Source: CAYPEK01 sp964409645
GTDB lineage: Bacteria > UBP15 > UBA6099
Reading direction: 5' to 3'
NCBI GenBank assembly: GCA_964409645.1
Contig: CAYPEK010000002.1
Location: 1-64,000, forward strand
DNA length: 64,000 nucleotides
Below the pieces are notes generated by a model. That model did not search any database. It saw only the letters and a list, made by a program, of their open reading frames with translations, and was not told where the DNA came from. A program made the position numbers and the translations under genes. Shown one piece after another: positions 1 to 12,300 of the stretch (position 1 is its first letter; each line of letters opens with the position of its first letter).

Positions 1-370
1 TTCGTAATGCCTCGTCAATACCGGTTTTTGTGAGTCCGGCCGTGCTGCCCGGTTTTTTGAGCACAAGGTTTGTCAGCGGTTTAAAAAATGTCTCGAATTG
101 CTTCATTGTGTGAATAGTAGTCGATTTGCTGCCGCCCTTGCGGTCCAGAACGTTGACCCGCATTGGCAGCGGCAGGGGAGCGGAGCCGGTCAGGTTCATC
201 TTTTCCGGGTCCATCTCCACGAGGTAGTAAAGGTTATTGGCATAAGACCCGATGTAGCAGATGCCGGTTTTAGGATGTTTGACTAAATATTTATCGATAA
301 TGCCCGCGCGCGCCGCCGCCGGGACTATCATTGATAATATTATCATTATTATTATATTTTTCGATCGCAT
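1..370 (-). CDS. Secreted protein of unknown function, N-terminal part (runs off the left edge)
   Basis: An open frame on the minus strand starts at ATG 370 and continues past base 1, so about 123 residues are visible. It opens with a clear Sec signal peptide: MRSK, then a hydrophobic run rich in Ile and Met, then small residues ending in ARA-G, with cleavage expected near residue 22. The mature part contains the segment GICYIGSYANNLYYLVEM and several Lys and Thr residues. No domain was recognised. An AAGG lies 9 bases upstream of the ATG as a weak ribosome site. The start is supported by the signal peptide. Function is unknown; export to the periplasm or beyond is inferred. Confidence 0.6.
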   Translation of the reverse strand, partial: MRSKNIIIMIILSMIVPAAARAGIIDKYLVKHPKTGICYIGSYANNLYYLVEMDPEKMNLTGSAPLPLPMRVNVLDRKGGSKSTTIHTMKQFETFFKPLTNLVLKKPGSTAGLTKTGIDEALR

Positions 371-555
371 GAGTGGCTGCCTTTCAGGTCCGATTTATTT
401 CGGTTCGAGCGCTCATCCGCTTCATGCCGTTCCAATAAGCATACATTGAAAGTGGCGTCGGTGAACAGCCCCGGCGCGTTTTTTGCGTCTCTGATGTTTG
501 GACAGTTAAGATTAGAAAATAAATGCCGCGGGTCGCGCAAATGGTGTTTAAAACT

Positions 556-584
556 AAAAAAGCCTGCTTTCGCAGGCTTTTTTT
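556..584 (-). terminator. Rho-independent terminator of the lipoprotein gene
   Basis: A perfect GCCTGC/GCAGGC stem with a four-base loop is flanked by six A on one side and seven T on the other, so it can act in both directions. It lies just past the stop codon of the minus-strand lipoprotein gene at 601. Confidence 0.85.
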
Positions 585-600
585 GTCCGCATTTTTATGC

Positions 601-2682
601 TTATTTGTCGGCTCTGAGTTCGGCCGGGAGCAGGAAGGCCGGGAATTCTTCAGGTATGTACTTGGTCGAAGCCGGCTTTTCGATCGCTCTCGCCGCAACG
701 TGGCCCGTGGAGATTCTGCGTGTGTAGATTATGACGGAATTGAAGCTGTCGTCGCTCGCGGCGAGCACTACGTTAGAGGCGGTTGTGGACGGCATCACTC
801 CGGTGTAGTTGTATTTGCCGGGCATTGCCTGAGTCATTTGGAACGGCCCCTGAATGACCTGTAGCGTGTCCGCATCGAGGAGTTTGCCCATGATTCCGAT
901 CATGTTCGGGTCGCCGTAGAAGTCGAGCGAGAAGGTGTTCCCGGCTGCGAGGTTGCCTGCTCCGTTGATGCCGAACGGTTCGGTGAGGTTCGCGATGTCG
1001 ATCTTGTATTCGCCGGGGTCCGTCTGGTTGGTCATGAAGTTGTCGAACACCGCATCGAGTGATGTGTTGCTTCTTGCCGAGCCGTAGAGGAAGAACGTGA
1101 GCCTCTGATTTTCGAGGTCGGCTTCGATTGTGCCGATCACGCTGCCGTTGAAGTAAAGGGAGGCTTGTCTGTTCTGGTAAACGATCTTGTAGCTTCCTTT
1201 GCCGGAGGCGACCGCAGCGCTCGCGTATCCGCGGGTCGAGGAGAGGTAGATTGTCGGCTGCGCCATGCTTGTGCCGCCGGTGATTCCTGCCGCGATGCCT
1301 GTTGTTCTCTGATTGTAAATCCCGAAGCCTTGCACGAAGTATGTGCCGGCTGATGCTGTCGGATCGAGCGTTACGAATATCTCGAGCTTTTCGCCCGGCT
1401 CGATCCTGAAGTACTGGATCGGGACGAGTTGGCCGAACGAGTAGGAACCGGCCTGAATTCTGAGAGTTCCGTTGTTAACGGTCATCGTGCTTTTGCCTTT
1501 GAACACATCGGTCCAGAGTACGGTGTCGATCGCCGTTATGTCGAAGAGGTCGTGGAAGCCGCCCGCGTAGATGACGAACACATTTGCCGCTGCGCTTGTG
1601 AGTCCGTCGAGCTGCGCGGTGATTGCGGCCGGTCCGATATTTACACCGGTGAGTGTCCCGCCGGCGGCAACTGTCGCAGCGCTTGTGCTCGACTGCCATG
1701 TCGCATTGGCGGAGCAGTTCTTTTCAACTGAGTCGTTGTATGTGCAGATTGCGGAGAGGGCAGCCGTTTCGCCGACTCCGATTGTCGCGGGGGCATTTTC
1801 GATTCTGATTGCCGTCAGGGTGAGAAGCTGAATGATTGAGTCAACATTAGCCATTGCTTCGGCGTAGTCTCTCGTCGTGTAAACTGAGCTGTCGATGAGG
1901 TCGTCTTGAGTCTCGCCGCCGCGGCCTCCGTCAACAAGCGGAAGGAATTCTTCCTCGATGATCTCTTGTGCGGCATCCGGATTCTGCGCTTCGAGAGCGG
2001 TTTTTGCCTCAGCAATGATGTCGAGGAGTGTTTGCCTTGAGGAAACGGCCGGATTTTTGAAAAAACTGTCCGGGGCGTTCGCGAGTAAGGTTGCGATCTG
2101 GCCGATGAGGTCAAGGACTTCCTGCTGATAGGTGTCCCATGCCGCCGCCGCCGCTCGTGATGCGGAGCGGGTTTCTGTTTCATTGTTGAGTGTTTCCAAT
2201 AGAGCGTTTGATTTTTCGTAAAGGTCGATTGCAAGTTCGCATCCGGCGACAAGGTCGTTCGCTGCATTTCCGCCGTTGCATCCGTCGATCTTCGGAATGA
2301 ACGAATTTTCGAGTTTCGCGGCGGCCTTGTCGTAGTTACCTGCTTCCGCGTCTGTCTTTACGTTTTCAATAATATTGAGGAGTTGATTTCTGTGGTTCTC
2401 TGCCTGAATATCATTATTCCTTTTACCATTAATATCTATGAAATTATTATCCTTTAAATTAAGCACCCACGATTCGAGCTTAAGGAGCGCATCGTATTTT
2501 TGCTGGTTGACATCCGATACGAGTTGCGCCGTGGAACCGGTGGTTTTTGCGGCCGCTGATGAATCTGAAGCGGACGACGTTGAGGAGATTGAATTTCCAC
2601 TGCCGCCGCACCCTGCAATAAAGGCTATCATCGGGGCTGCTGCTATTAATATTTTTATGTATTTTGTTAATTCGGTTTTCAT
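601..2682 (-). CDS. Multidomain surface lipoprotein (helical repeats, Big-like Ig domain, lectin-like domain)
   Basis: This encodes a 693-residue exported lipoprotein. The N-terminus has a hydrophobic helix ending in a lipobox (FIAGC, lipid Cys near residue 25), followed by a Ser/Thr/Ala-rich linker. Residues about 55-170 and 180-290 are two related helical segments. Each ends in a motif of the form F-(I/L)-P-x-(I/V)-D-G-x-x-G-G, which resembles helical modules found in extracellular hydrolases. Next comes a Big_2-like Ig domain (about 295-375), then a beta-rich region of about 200 residues resembling laminin-G/concanavalin-like folds, then a short beta C-terminus. I chose ATG 2682 over an upstream TTG because AGGAAAGGGG sits 9 bases before it. 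A strong terminator follows. The gene diverges from the giant gene at 3350. A binding or adhesion role is inferred; no catalytic motif was seen. Confidence 0.8.
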   Translation of the reverse strand: MKTELTKYIKILIAAAPMIAFIAGCGGSGNSISSTSSASDSSAAAKTTGSTAQLVSDVNQQKYDALLKLESWVLNLKDNNFIDINGKRNNDIQAENHRNQLLNIIENVKTDAEAGNYDKAAAKLENSFIPKIDGCNGGNAANDLVAGCELAIDLYEKSNALLETLNNETETRSASRAAAAAWDTYQQEVLDLIGQIATLLANAPDSFFKNPAVSSRQTLLDIIAEAKTALEAQNPDAAQEIIEEEFLPLVDGGRGGETQDDLIDSSVYTTRDYAEAMANVDSIIQLLTLTAIRIENAPATIGVGETAALSAICTYNDSVEKNCSANATWQSSTSAATVAAGGTLTGVNIGPAAITAQLDGLTSAAANVFVIYAGGFHDLFDITAIDTVLWTDVFKGKSTMTVNNGTLRIQAGSYSFGQLVPIQYFRIEPGEKLEIFVTLDPTASAGTYFVQGFGIYNQRTTGIAAGITGGTSMAQPTIYLSSTRGYASAAVASGKGSYKIVYQNRQASLYFNGSVIGTIEADLENQRLTFFLYGSARSNTSLDAVFDNFMTNQTDPGEYKIDIANLTEPFGINGAGNLAAGNTFSLDFYGDPNMIGIMGKLLDADTLQVIQGPFQMTQAMPGKYNYTGVMPSTTASNVVLAASDDSFNSVIIYTRRISTGHVAARAIEKPASTKYIPEEFPAFLLPAELRADK

Positions 2683-3349
2683 TTCAATCAACCCCTTTCC
2701 TTGTTACTTTAAACATTCCCTCTTGTCGCGACGGTAAAACATAAATCCGACAAAAAAAAGTGATGACAGGCGTCAAAAAGCGCCGTTTTCGCTAATTATT
2801 CAAAGTAAAATAAGATATCCGTTCGAAAAATCCACATGCAATTACAAAATGCAAATAACTTTCATCGTATGATGATGAAATAACGGCTTTGAATAAGATT
2901 CTAATGTTGAAATATAACTACAATAAATGTTTTTTTCGATCTGTGCAAGGCTTTGCTCTACATGGAAATGTCTTGCACACATCAAAGAAATTCGAAAAAT
3001 ACTCAAAAAATTTGTCAGTTATAATCCAAAATATACTTATACTCTAACATAAGCAGTTGGATGATTCACCGCCACAGGACGGTGGCGCAAATATTAATCT
3101 CTCAAAATCTTTATATATCTCAAATTATCTTGATTATTCTATCATTATCATGGTAAATGGCGGGGTGGCAGTTTGTCTGCATTTTAAAATGTCTAGAAAT
3201 AATATTTAGTATTTATATAAGATCAAATTTAATATAACTACAAAAATATATTTTTAATAAAATAGCAACAAGTTAGGCATAAAAATTGAACATCTTTTCC
3301 ACATTATGATTTATATGAGGATGTCACAACGATATAAACGGGGTGTTAA
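2683..3349. other. AT-rich divergent intergenic region with inverted and direct repeats
   Basis: No convincing gene was found in these 667 bases. Visible structure: an inverted repeat 2938-2949/2972-2983 (arms GATcTGTGCAAG and CTTGCACAcATC, one mismatch, 22-base loop); a perfect 6-bp hairpin CGCCAC/GTGGCG at 3070-3087; and an exact 13-base direct repeat AATATAACTACAA at 2911-2923 and 3231-3243. The region must hold the promoters of both the lipoprotein gene and the giant gene. The base composition is far more AT-rich than that of the flanking genes. Confidence 0.6.
3286..3315 (+). promoter_or_regulatory. Candidate promoter of the giant gene
   Basis: TTGAAC (3286-3291), an 18-base spacer and TTTATA (3310-3315) resemble a sigma70 promoter about 35 bases before the start codon at 3350. 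The match is only moderate. A ribosome site CGGGG lies 6-7 bases before the ATG. Confidence 0.35.
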
Positions 3350-6300
3350 ATGACGACTCCTGAAATTCACAAAAAAACATTTGCTGTTTTTTTAGCGGTT
3401 GCGGCGGCGATGATGTTGACGGCCGTGCCGCTGAAATCCGCGATAACGGCGGTGAGCAACTCTCCGGACCCATTCGACAATCAGGTGGCGGGGCAGACGT
3501 CGTACGTTCAATCGACGCCGGACAGCGGAACGACCGCGTTCCCGAACAGGGGCGAGTGGATCGGAAACAACTACTATGACCTGACGCTGGATTTGTTCGA
3601 TTCATCCGGGACGTTTGTAAGACGGTTGTGGTCGAACTATCTGAACGCGTGGCCGGCACGGCCGAACGGCAACCTGCCGCCGGACTTCGACGGGTACGGT
3701 CAGTTTAATTCATCGACATTAGTGCGCGGAACGCCGCTAGCCTATGGTACGTACACGACTAAGTTGACGCAGGGAATTACGGAGACGTTTTCGACAAAAG
3801 TGCCGACGTTGTACCTGATGGGGCGGCCGACAGATATTTTTGTGAGCAGCGACGGAACGGTTTACGTTCTGAACGACGCGACTAAGAAAGTTTTGAGATA
3901 CAGCTCGGACGGCACGCTTCTGCTCTCCGGTTTCGACGTAACGCTGAACAATCCCAATAATGAACTTCAGGGGTTGGTGCTGGACTCGTCGGGAAACATT
4001 TATATCGCGGAGCACGATCAGGCCACCGACCTGAGCAGGGTTCAGAAATATTCATCGACCGGCACGCTGGTAAATGCGTGTTTCATCCCGTGGGATGTGC
4101 TGGATTCGGGAGGAAACCGGATATGCTCCAATTCGGTCACGCAGACAATACAAATCGCTGACGGGATGGCGATAGACTCGAGCAACAACATTTTTGTCAG
4201 CGACGCGAAAGCCAAAACGGTATATGAATTTCTTGCCGCCGGAACGGTGAAAACGGTCGGAACGTCATCGAACGGATGGATGGTGCGCGAGGTAACGGTC
4301 GATCCGTCGGACAATAACCTTATTTATTTTGTACATGCGAAAGACGGCACTCCGAATGCAAATAATCTGGTTACGTGCAGAAAATATGCGAGCGGAACTT
4401 GGGGCGCATGCACTAATCCGTGGAACACTACTTTGACGCTGACTTCGGACTGCGACCCGTTGGGGGTTGCGGCGGACAGCAGCTATCTTTATGTGTCATG
4501 CGCATGTGACAGCGCCACTTATGTTTACGGCGGTACGGATGTCAACTGTGCTGATAACATTCATACGGTTTACAGCTATAACAAGAGCACAAAGGTTACG
4601 GTGGCGACATTCGGATCGACCCCTCCGGGGAGTGCAAACAATAAATTCAATGTGCCGCACGGGCTGGCGGTGAACTCGGCGGGCACGTATCTGTACGTTG
4701 CGGAATCCGGCAACAACCGGGTAAAGAAGCTGAGCCTTTCGTCGGGCGCAATGACTTTCGCGAGCCACATCTACGACGAATATTCAACGCCGTATCCGAC
4801 GAGTATAGATATGGATGCTGACGGTAACGTGTATGTCGCGCTGTCGTCATCCGGCTTGATTAAGAAGTTCAACGCCGACGGAGACCTTATATGTACGATC
4901 GGCGGGTTCGGAACCGGAAGCGGGTTGTTCCAGAATTTGTACGGACTTGGAGTGAGCGACGACGGAACTTACATCTGGGCGTCGGACGTAAACGACGACT
5001 CGGTGGACCGGTTCATCGTCACAAACAAGGACACCTGCGCCGGAAGCTGGACGATCATCGACATGCCGGCGCCGGGCAATATTAATGCCGGCCCACGCGG
5101 GATTGTCGTGGAACCCGGTGTTGCGGGTTCATCAGCGCACGCTTATGTGCTCCACGATCAGAACAAAAAGATTTACAAGTATGCGGCTGCCGGCGGGACA
5201 CCGGACAACTTCTCAAACCTTTCCGCCGATCCCAGATACATTACGATGGATAAGCAGGGTTTTTTGTATGTGGTTTATGAAAACGGGTCCATCGACAAGC
5301 TATCCAATACGGGTACTGTGATCCAGTCGTTCGCGAATACATCGACATACGTGACGGCGGGCGGCGGGATCGCGGTGGATGATTATGGAAACGTATATGT
5401 ATCGGACCGGGGCGATTATACCGCGGATCCGCCGACGAAGGGGATGACGATCCACCGGTTCGGAAATTACGTCGATTACAAGCAGACCGACGGCACCGGC
5501 GCCGCGCACAAGCTGATATGGCAGGGGCATTTCCGGGGAGTCTGCGATCCGAGGCTCGCGACGTGCTCGCCGCCCGGGACGGGCGACGGTCAGTTGAACT
5601 CGCCGTGGGGTGTTGCGGTTTCGAACGACGGCAGATACGTCTGGGTTTCCGATTATGGTAACAACAAGCTGCAGAAGTTCAATATCGGATATCTGGCGAC
5701 GGTGACGGATCAGGTGACTATCGGTAACGCATCCGCGCCGCCAAACGTTTCGACTGTCAGCGTGAGCCCGGTGTCGCCGGTTCCGGCGGGCCGGATGCAG
5801 GCGGTTGTGAGTTATAACAAGTCAATGACGCCGTATGAGACGCCGTCGGTGCAGGTGATAACCCAGAACAACTGCCAGTTGCCGATTTACGACGAGGCGG
5901 TTATCACGGACAACAACAGCAACGGGCTGTTCGAGTCGTTAACAGACACGAAGCTGATAGGCGTGACACCGCCCGAAGGGACGGCGCTCGTTACGTTCAG
6001 GAGCAGTAATCCTAAGGAAGGATTCATTGATTTTCCGCTTACCGGCGGTGGCGACAGCAGTTGGAGCGCAAACGCGGGAGAGCCGATTGTTGCGGACGGT
6101 ACTACATCGACAAATCAGGTGTTCAACGTCGGGGCGGACACCGTGCTGTACGCGACGCAGACGACTCCGAGCGGGATACCCACGGACCTGAACTCGAAGA
6201 GTTTCATACTTTTTCCCGCGACAACTAAGCATACGGATAACGGCCCCACGAGCGGATACTACGACGGGTTTTATGTAACTAACGAGTGGCGCGGCTGGAT

Positions 6301-9300
6301 AACGATCCCGTCGGGCAACACGGCATGTTGCGGCGGTTCATGCGACGGGACGGCGCAGATACAGGTCGCCAACGGTAAAGACGCCGCCGGAACTATCGAA
6401 AATCCGAACCCGTGGAACACGAACACGTCAACAGGCTATCAGTTCATAATCGATACGACGCAGCCGACCGAGCCGACGATCACCAGCCCGTCGGACATGT
6501 CGTACACGACGCAGAACAGTGTGGCCGTGACCGGGTCGTACAACGATGCGAACGGGTATCAGGTTACGGTGTCTTCGACTGACTTTGCGTGTGTTGTGAG
6601 GGAGGCGGTGACGTCGCTCAACAATACATATAATTCAGGAGTTGATACGCTGATATACGGGTCCTGCGCGGACGGGACCGCCTTGCTTTCGATGACGGCG
6701 AAGGAAGGCTGGATCGACCTGAACTCGAACGGCCAGTACGACAACAACGAGCCGATAATCGGCAATTATTACGACATCAGCTCGACGGATCCGCGCTACG
6801 ATCAGGGGACGGAGCCCTGCACTAACTGCGACCGGGTGCTGCTCGATCTGGGGACATATAGCAACCTCGCGGTGGTGAAGCTGTTCAGTACATACGATTC
6901 ACGGATAAGGGTGAACCGGATATCTACTCAGACGGTGGATTCGACGGGAAGTTTCACCGCGAACAATATCGAACTGCCGACGCTGTCCACATTTTACGTC
7001 ACGGCGATAGCGCTGGACCGTGCCGGTAACTACAGCCCTTACGTGGCGAAGCGCGTGAAGATAACGCGCGGGCAGGGAAACCCCGGTGTCGCGGGAATCA
7101 CGCCGTACACTTCGGTCGGCATCAGCACGGCAGGGCAGTGGACGGTTACTTACACGGCGGCGACGCAGTACGACTACCCGGCGGACTCCGGGAACTGCAG
7201 TTGTGGGGCGACGCCGAGCACAACGGCGAACTGTTACATAACGATGACTGTTCCGAGCGGCTGGGCGCCTCCGACTAAGACGGCCAACACGTCAGGAACG
7301 GTATCGGTGAGCGCTACCGGCGACACGGTGCTCTGCGCGGCGGAAACATTCAGCGTCAGCGGCCAGACGGTCAGAGTCGCGATAGATAAGATGAACGCCG
7401 GGCAGTCGATAAGCATAGTTTACGGATATCCGTCATCGGGTGTGGATGTGACGGATCAGGCGGCGTTAGGTGGAAACACGTTCGGCGTGAGTGCAAAGAA
7501 TTACGGTGATTCGTCGCCGGTGACAGTGCCTCCTGAGACCGGAAAAACTCTGTCCATAGTAGTGGAAGGCATGGCGCTCAGGGTATCGCATACGGGGTAC
7601 CTGCCGGGCACGATCTACGACAATCAGACGAACATTAAAGTGATGACATTGAACTTCGAGAACCCGAACACCGTGGGGTCCGGGAAAGTGGATCAGGTGT
7701 CGGCGGTGAAACTGAAGTTCATCCCGTCCGGCTCGCAGACGGCGGCCGGCACGATATCGAGGATAGTGGCGAAATCGGGTGCGACGGAATATCTGAACAC
7801 GACGAATATAAGCTCGATCACCGACGGATACAACGTGATAACGCTGACACTTTCGGACGCTGATTCTGATCCTCTGACGATTCCGGAAAGCTCGGTTAAA
7901 TCCATTGATATTTATATGGATTTCCAGCAGGTCTCGACGCTGTACCCGGTGGGGAGCACATTGGAATTCCTGCTGGACGGCGACTACGACACGACGACGG
8001 GAACGAGCACGGGGCTGACGAGTACGGTGCTGACCAACAGCGGAGCGAGCTGGACGACGAACCAGTGGGTGTCTCACACGCTCATCCCGGATTTGAATGT
8101 GCCGACAAAGTCGTACCGGATAAAGGCGAATTCGTCCACGACGCTGACGATAAGGTCCGGCGACATGCTCACGGACGGAGCGGTGAGCGGGCATACGTAC
8201 GCGATAGGCGACGGGAGCGATTATGTGACGGCGAAAGACCAGACGACCGGCACCGCGCTGCACGTCTCTCCGCGTACCGGTTCTGTGCAGGACACGTTCT
8301 ATCCTGACTATCCGACGGCGAACTCGCAGATGTCGTCGGGCAAGACGACGCAGTTCAAGGCGCCGCCGATCGCGAATGGGTTGCTGGTTGTCAAGCGCGA
8401 CACGTGGGCGATCGGGCAGGTGCTGTCGAAAGGGCAGACATCGACGAAGCCGATAGTGCTGACTATGAGGCTGTTCGACCAGATTGTGACGAGCACGGAC
8501 GCGGGTACGAACTGTGCGCCGACGTGCTCGACGGTTTTCGTGGGGGACACATCGGTTTTCACCGGGATGGAAGGGCAGACGGTGATAATCGGAGACGATG
8601 ATAACTACACGACTGCGACGATTGCTCCGGGTGGTGTGGACCCGGTTGGAAAATCGATATCATTCACGATGTCGGTGGGGCCGTACTATGTGAACAAGAA
8701 CATGTTCATACTGCGTGACGGCGCGTCGGCGAAGGTAGCCAGAATCGTATTCTCATTTTACGAATGCAACACGACGGGATGCACGCCGACAACGGCGACG
8801 ACCAACCCGAGGGGGTTGCTCGACCGTGTGGCGTTGAGGCAGACGAGTTCGGACCCGGCGTTTTTCTATGTTAATAAAGAGGACTCGTCGATAGAAACTT
8901 CCGGCTCGACGGTGCAGCTCGATTTCTCGACGTATCTCCAGCTCTCGGGCGCGGAAAAGAAGTCGATGGACGTGTTGCTGGACATGGACAGCAACACGAC
9001 GGCGACGTCAATGAAGATGTCGCTGCTGGACGCGAGCATGGTGTATCCTAATTCGCGTAAAACGCTTACAAACAACTGCACTGCGTGCTCGCGCGTATAT
9101 ATAAACAACGCGATAACGAACGATATCATTCAGAATGAAAGAATATTCATTTCGACGAACGGCTCGGCGGGCGAGTGGAGCGCGGTGTCCGGCGAGAACA
9201 CGAGCTACGTCGATGTGTCGCCGGCATACACCGGCAGCTACACGACGACTTCGTTTGTCGAGCACTCGAAAGTACAGACGGGCTACGAATCCACGGCGCT

Positions 9301-12300
9301 TCAGAATTTCCCTCTGAACTCTCTCGCGGTGAGCATTGTCAACTCGTCCCAGATCAGAATTAACAAAATGTATGTGAGGGACACGAACGATGCCGCGCTA
9401 TGTCCGAACACGGAGGCGGGCACGGGGACGGACAATCCCGAATTGTATTACGGAACTTCATTTAAAGTTGTTCTTGAGGTGGAGAATATATCGACTGCTC
9501 CTAGTTCGATGGCATACGTGGATGCGACGGCGAGCGATCTTTCGTTCATAAGGCTGTCGGACTTGACGGATTACAGAGGCGAGTTTGTGGTGACTCCGCC
9601 CGCAATATTGGGCGGGACATGCATGCATCAGGCGTGTCTGACAACCGGGGCTACTGCGGCGCTGGTTTATACTGTGACGCAGTCGGGAGGCACGACTGTT
9701 GCGCCGACATCTAGTTCCAACTATTTCAAAATCGACACGTATCAGACGGCTATGATCGGCGCGCCGGACTGCGACACGTCGAAAGCCGGCCGGTACAGGC
9801 CGAAATCGGTGGACAGTAACGACTACACAGACACGGACATTTACTGTATCAACCCTGACTCGAACGGAGTTGACACCGACCCGCCGAACTGCCGCCTCTC
9901 TACAAAGACGGCTGAGGCGTACGTGCTGACCGATCCCGTGCAGTTGAAGTATGTGGGCGCCGGGAGCACTTTCGTGCCGATCATGAACTTCATGGTTTAC
10001 GACGGGCCGTCGGGCAACGCCGGTCAGGTTGTGACCGAGATGAGTTTCCAGAGCCAGAACAGCAGCGACACATACGTCGGCGCGGTGCAGCTCTGGCGGG
10101 ACGACGGGGACAGCGCGTTCGACCCGTACGTGGACGGAGGTACGGCGAAACAGGTGCTCGCGGACGACTGCACGTCGTGTACGGTGCTGAAAGTCAACGA
10201 CGCGAACAGATATGCGGTGGGGCAGAACGTGACTGTCTGCCACAACTCGACTTGTTCGGCAAGTTCGGCGCGGACGGTATCCGCGGTGGACAAAACGGCC
10301 AGCCCGAACACGATAACACTTAGCTCGGCGCTTGCAGTGACGATAAGCCAGAAGACAGATAAGGGTTATGTTTACATAAACAACGGACAGGTATGCGGCG
10401 CCGGAGGGAGCGGGTGCGACACGCTTGTCGGAACCACGACGTTCAGCGGCGGGGTTGCGACGTTCACGGGCCTCAGCGAGAGCATTCCCGATACCAGCTA
10501 TAAAAGGTATTTTCTTTCATATAACATCAACACGACACTCGACACCAGCAGTACGAACGCGGACGGGGCTACGATAGACGCGGCGATAAAATCCGGTGGG
10601 ATAAAATTCCAAGACAACCCGTCGGCGGTTGCGGCGATACCGAGCGCTAATCTCGGTTCCTCGGGAACCTCGAAGATTGATCTTGTGGCGGTGATGATCC
10701 TTGCGGACCCGCCGTCGTCGCAGTCGTGTATTCAGGGGCAGCGCATTATCACATTCAAATCGGAAGACATTTACGAAAATCTGGACAACGGCTCTTATGG
10801 AAACCCGGTGACTTACGCGAATGCGAACGTGACGGTGACGTTCACGGAATCGAAAAACACGGGGGGGAGCGCGGATACGGTGGACTTTGTGAGTTCGTCG
10901 CTGTCCGGCGCTACATTCTCGCCGGCGAACCCGCCGGGAGACGCGGACGAGGTGAAGGGCAACCTGACGAACGGCGTCGGTACGATTACGTTGACGGATG
11001 TCGAAACGGCGCCGCCTGAGAACGTGACGATCAATCTGAGCAGTTCTCTGACGTACAAACCGGCGGGAGGAGCGGTGACGACGTTCGGCAACAACGTCTG
11101 CATAAGCGCGGTGGACATAGCGGGGCTTGAACCGCCCGCCGGGCAGACGAAAGTGCCGGTACTGACACTTCAGGTAATCAATGGGCTCGCGAGCGCGATC
11201 ACAGTGACGTCGTTTAAGGTTAACAAGGCGACGGCCGATACGCTGACGAGTTCCGAGTTGTTGTCGATCAAGCTGTGGAGAGACGGCGGCACTGCCGGCA
11301 CGTGCGACGTGTGTTATCCGACGCTCGGATCGGGGGACACTCAGTTGGCGTCCGGTAACTACACGAGCGGAACGGTAACGCTCTCGCCGGCCGCGACCAT
11401 CAGTTCCGGAGAAAAAACATATTTCTACGTTACATACGATCTTAACACTACGGTGACGGACGGCCACGTGATGGACGCGGAGCTGCCCGTCAACGGATTC
11501 ACGTACAACGACGGAACGTCGCATTCGCTCGACACGACAAACACGTCGAATTCGCCGGGCACGTCGAGAGTGAATATAGCGGCGAACTCGCTGGAGATTT
11601 ATCCGTATGCGTCAACGGCGACGGTGACGGTGGACTGCAACGAGGGAAGCGGTGTCGGCGTCAATTGCCGCACGTTCAACATAAGCGACGTGGCGATATT
11701 CGCGGCCGGAGATAAGGTATCGATTCAGGACAACGACTCAGGAGTAATAACGCCGTTGCTGACGGTGCAGAGCGTGAATCCGTCCGGCGCAATTGTTCCG
11801 ACGGTCGGAACGATAACATTCACGACGCCGGCCACCGGCACATTCACTGTCGCGCAGGAAGCGTTCGTATCGAACACGCCTGAAGTGAGCAAGCTGGTGA
11901 CGGTACGTGCGGTGGACACATACGGGAATATTGCTTCGTATCCGGCGAACGAGACGTTCGAGGCGAGCACGCAGGCGAGCGTTACCGCGGACACAACGCA
12001 GCCGGACCCGTCGGATACACAGGTGATCGCGACGAGTCTGACGGGAGGCACGCTCGGCGGGCCTTCGACGTCGGGGCTGATGAGCTACGGAACAGGCACG
12101 GTTACATTCATCGAGAACTCGTGTCCGCCGAGGAGGGTGTTGATATCGCCGGGAACATCCGCGGCGGGTTTCACAACTTTCAAAGCTTCGACGATAAGGT
12201 TCCCCGGAAACATTAATAAGGATAATGTAAAACCGGTCGCGTCGGAGATCAAACTCGACGTGACGGGCAGTTGTATAACGCAGAGTACGCCGGAGATCAG

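Noticed and set aside
384..698. Minus-strand 104-codon frame at the left end
   Set aside because: It runs through the terminator and the end of the lipoprotein gene and has no coding character.
3060..3200. Cyclic-di-GMP riboswitch before the giant gene
   Set aside because: A GCCACAGGACGG hairpin and a GGCGCAAA string looked suggestive, but the conserved tetraloop, receptor and second helix are missing.
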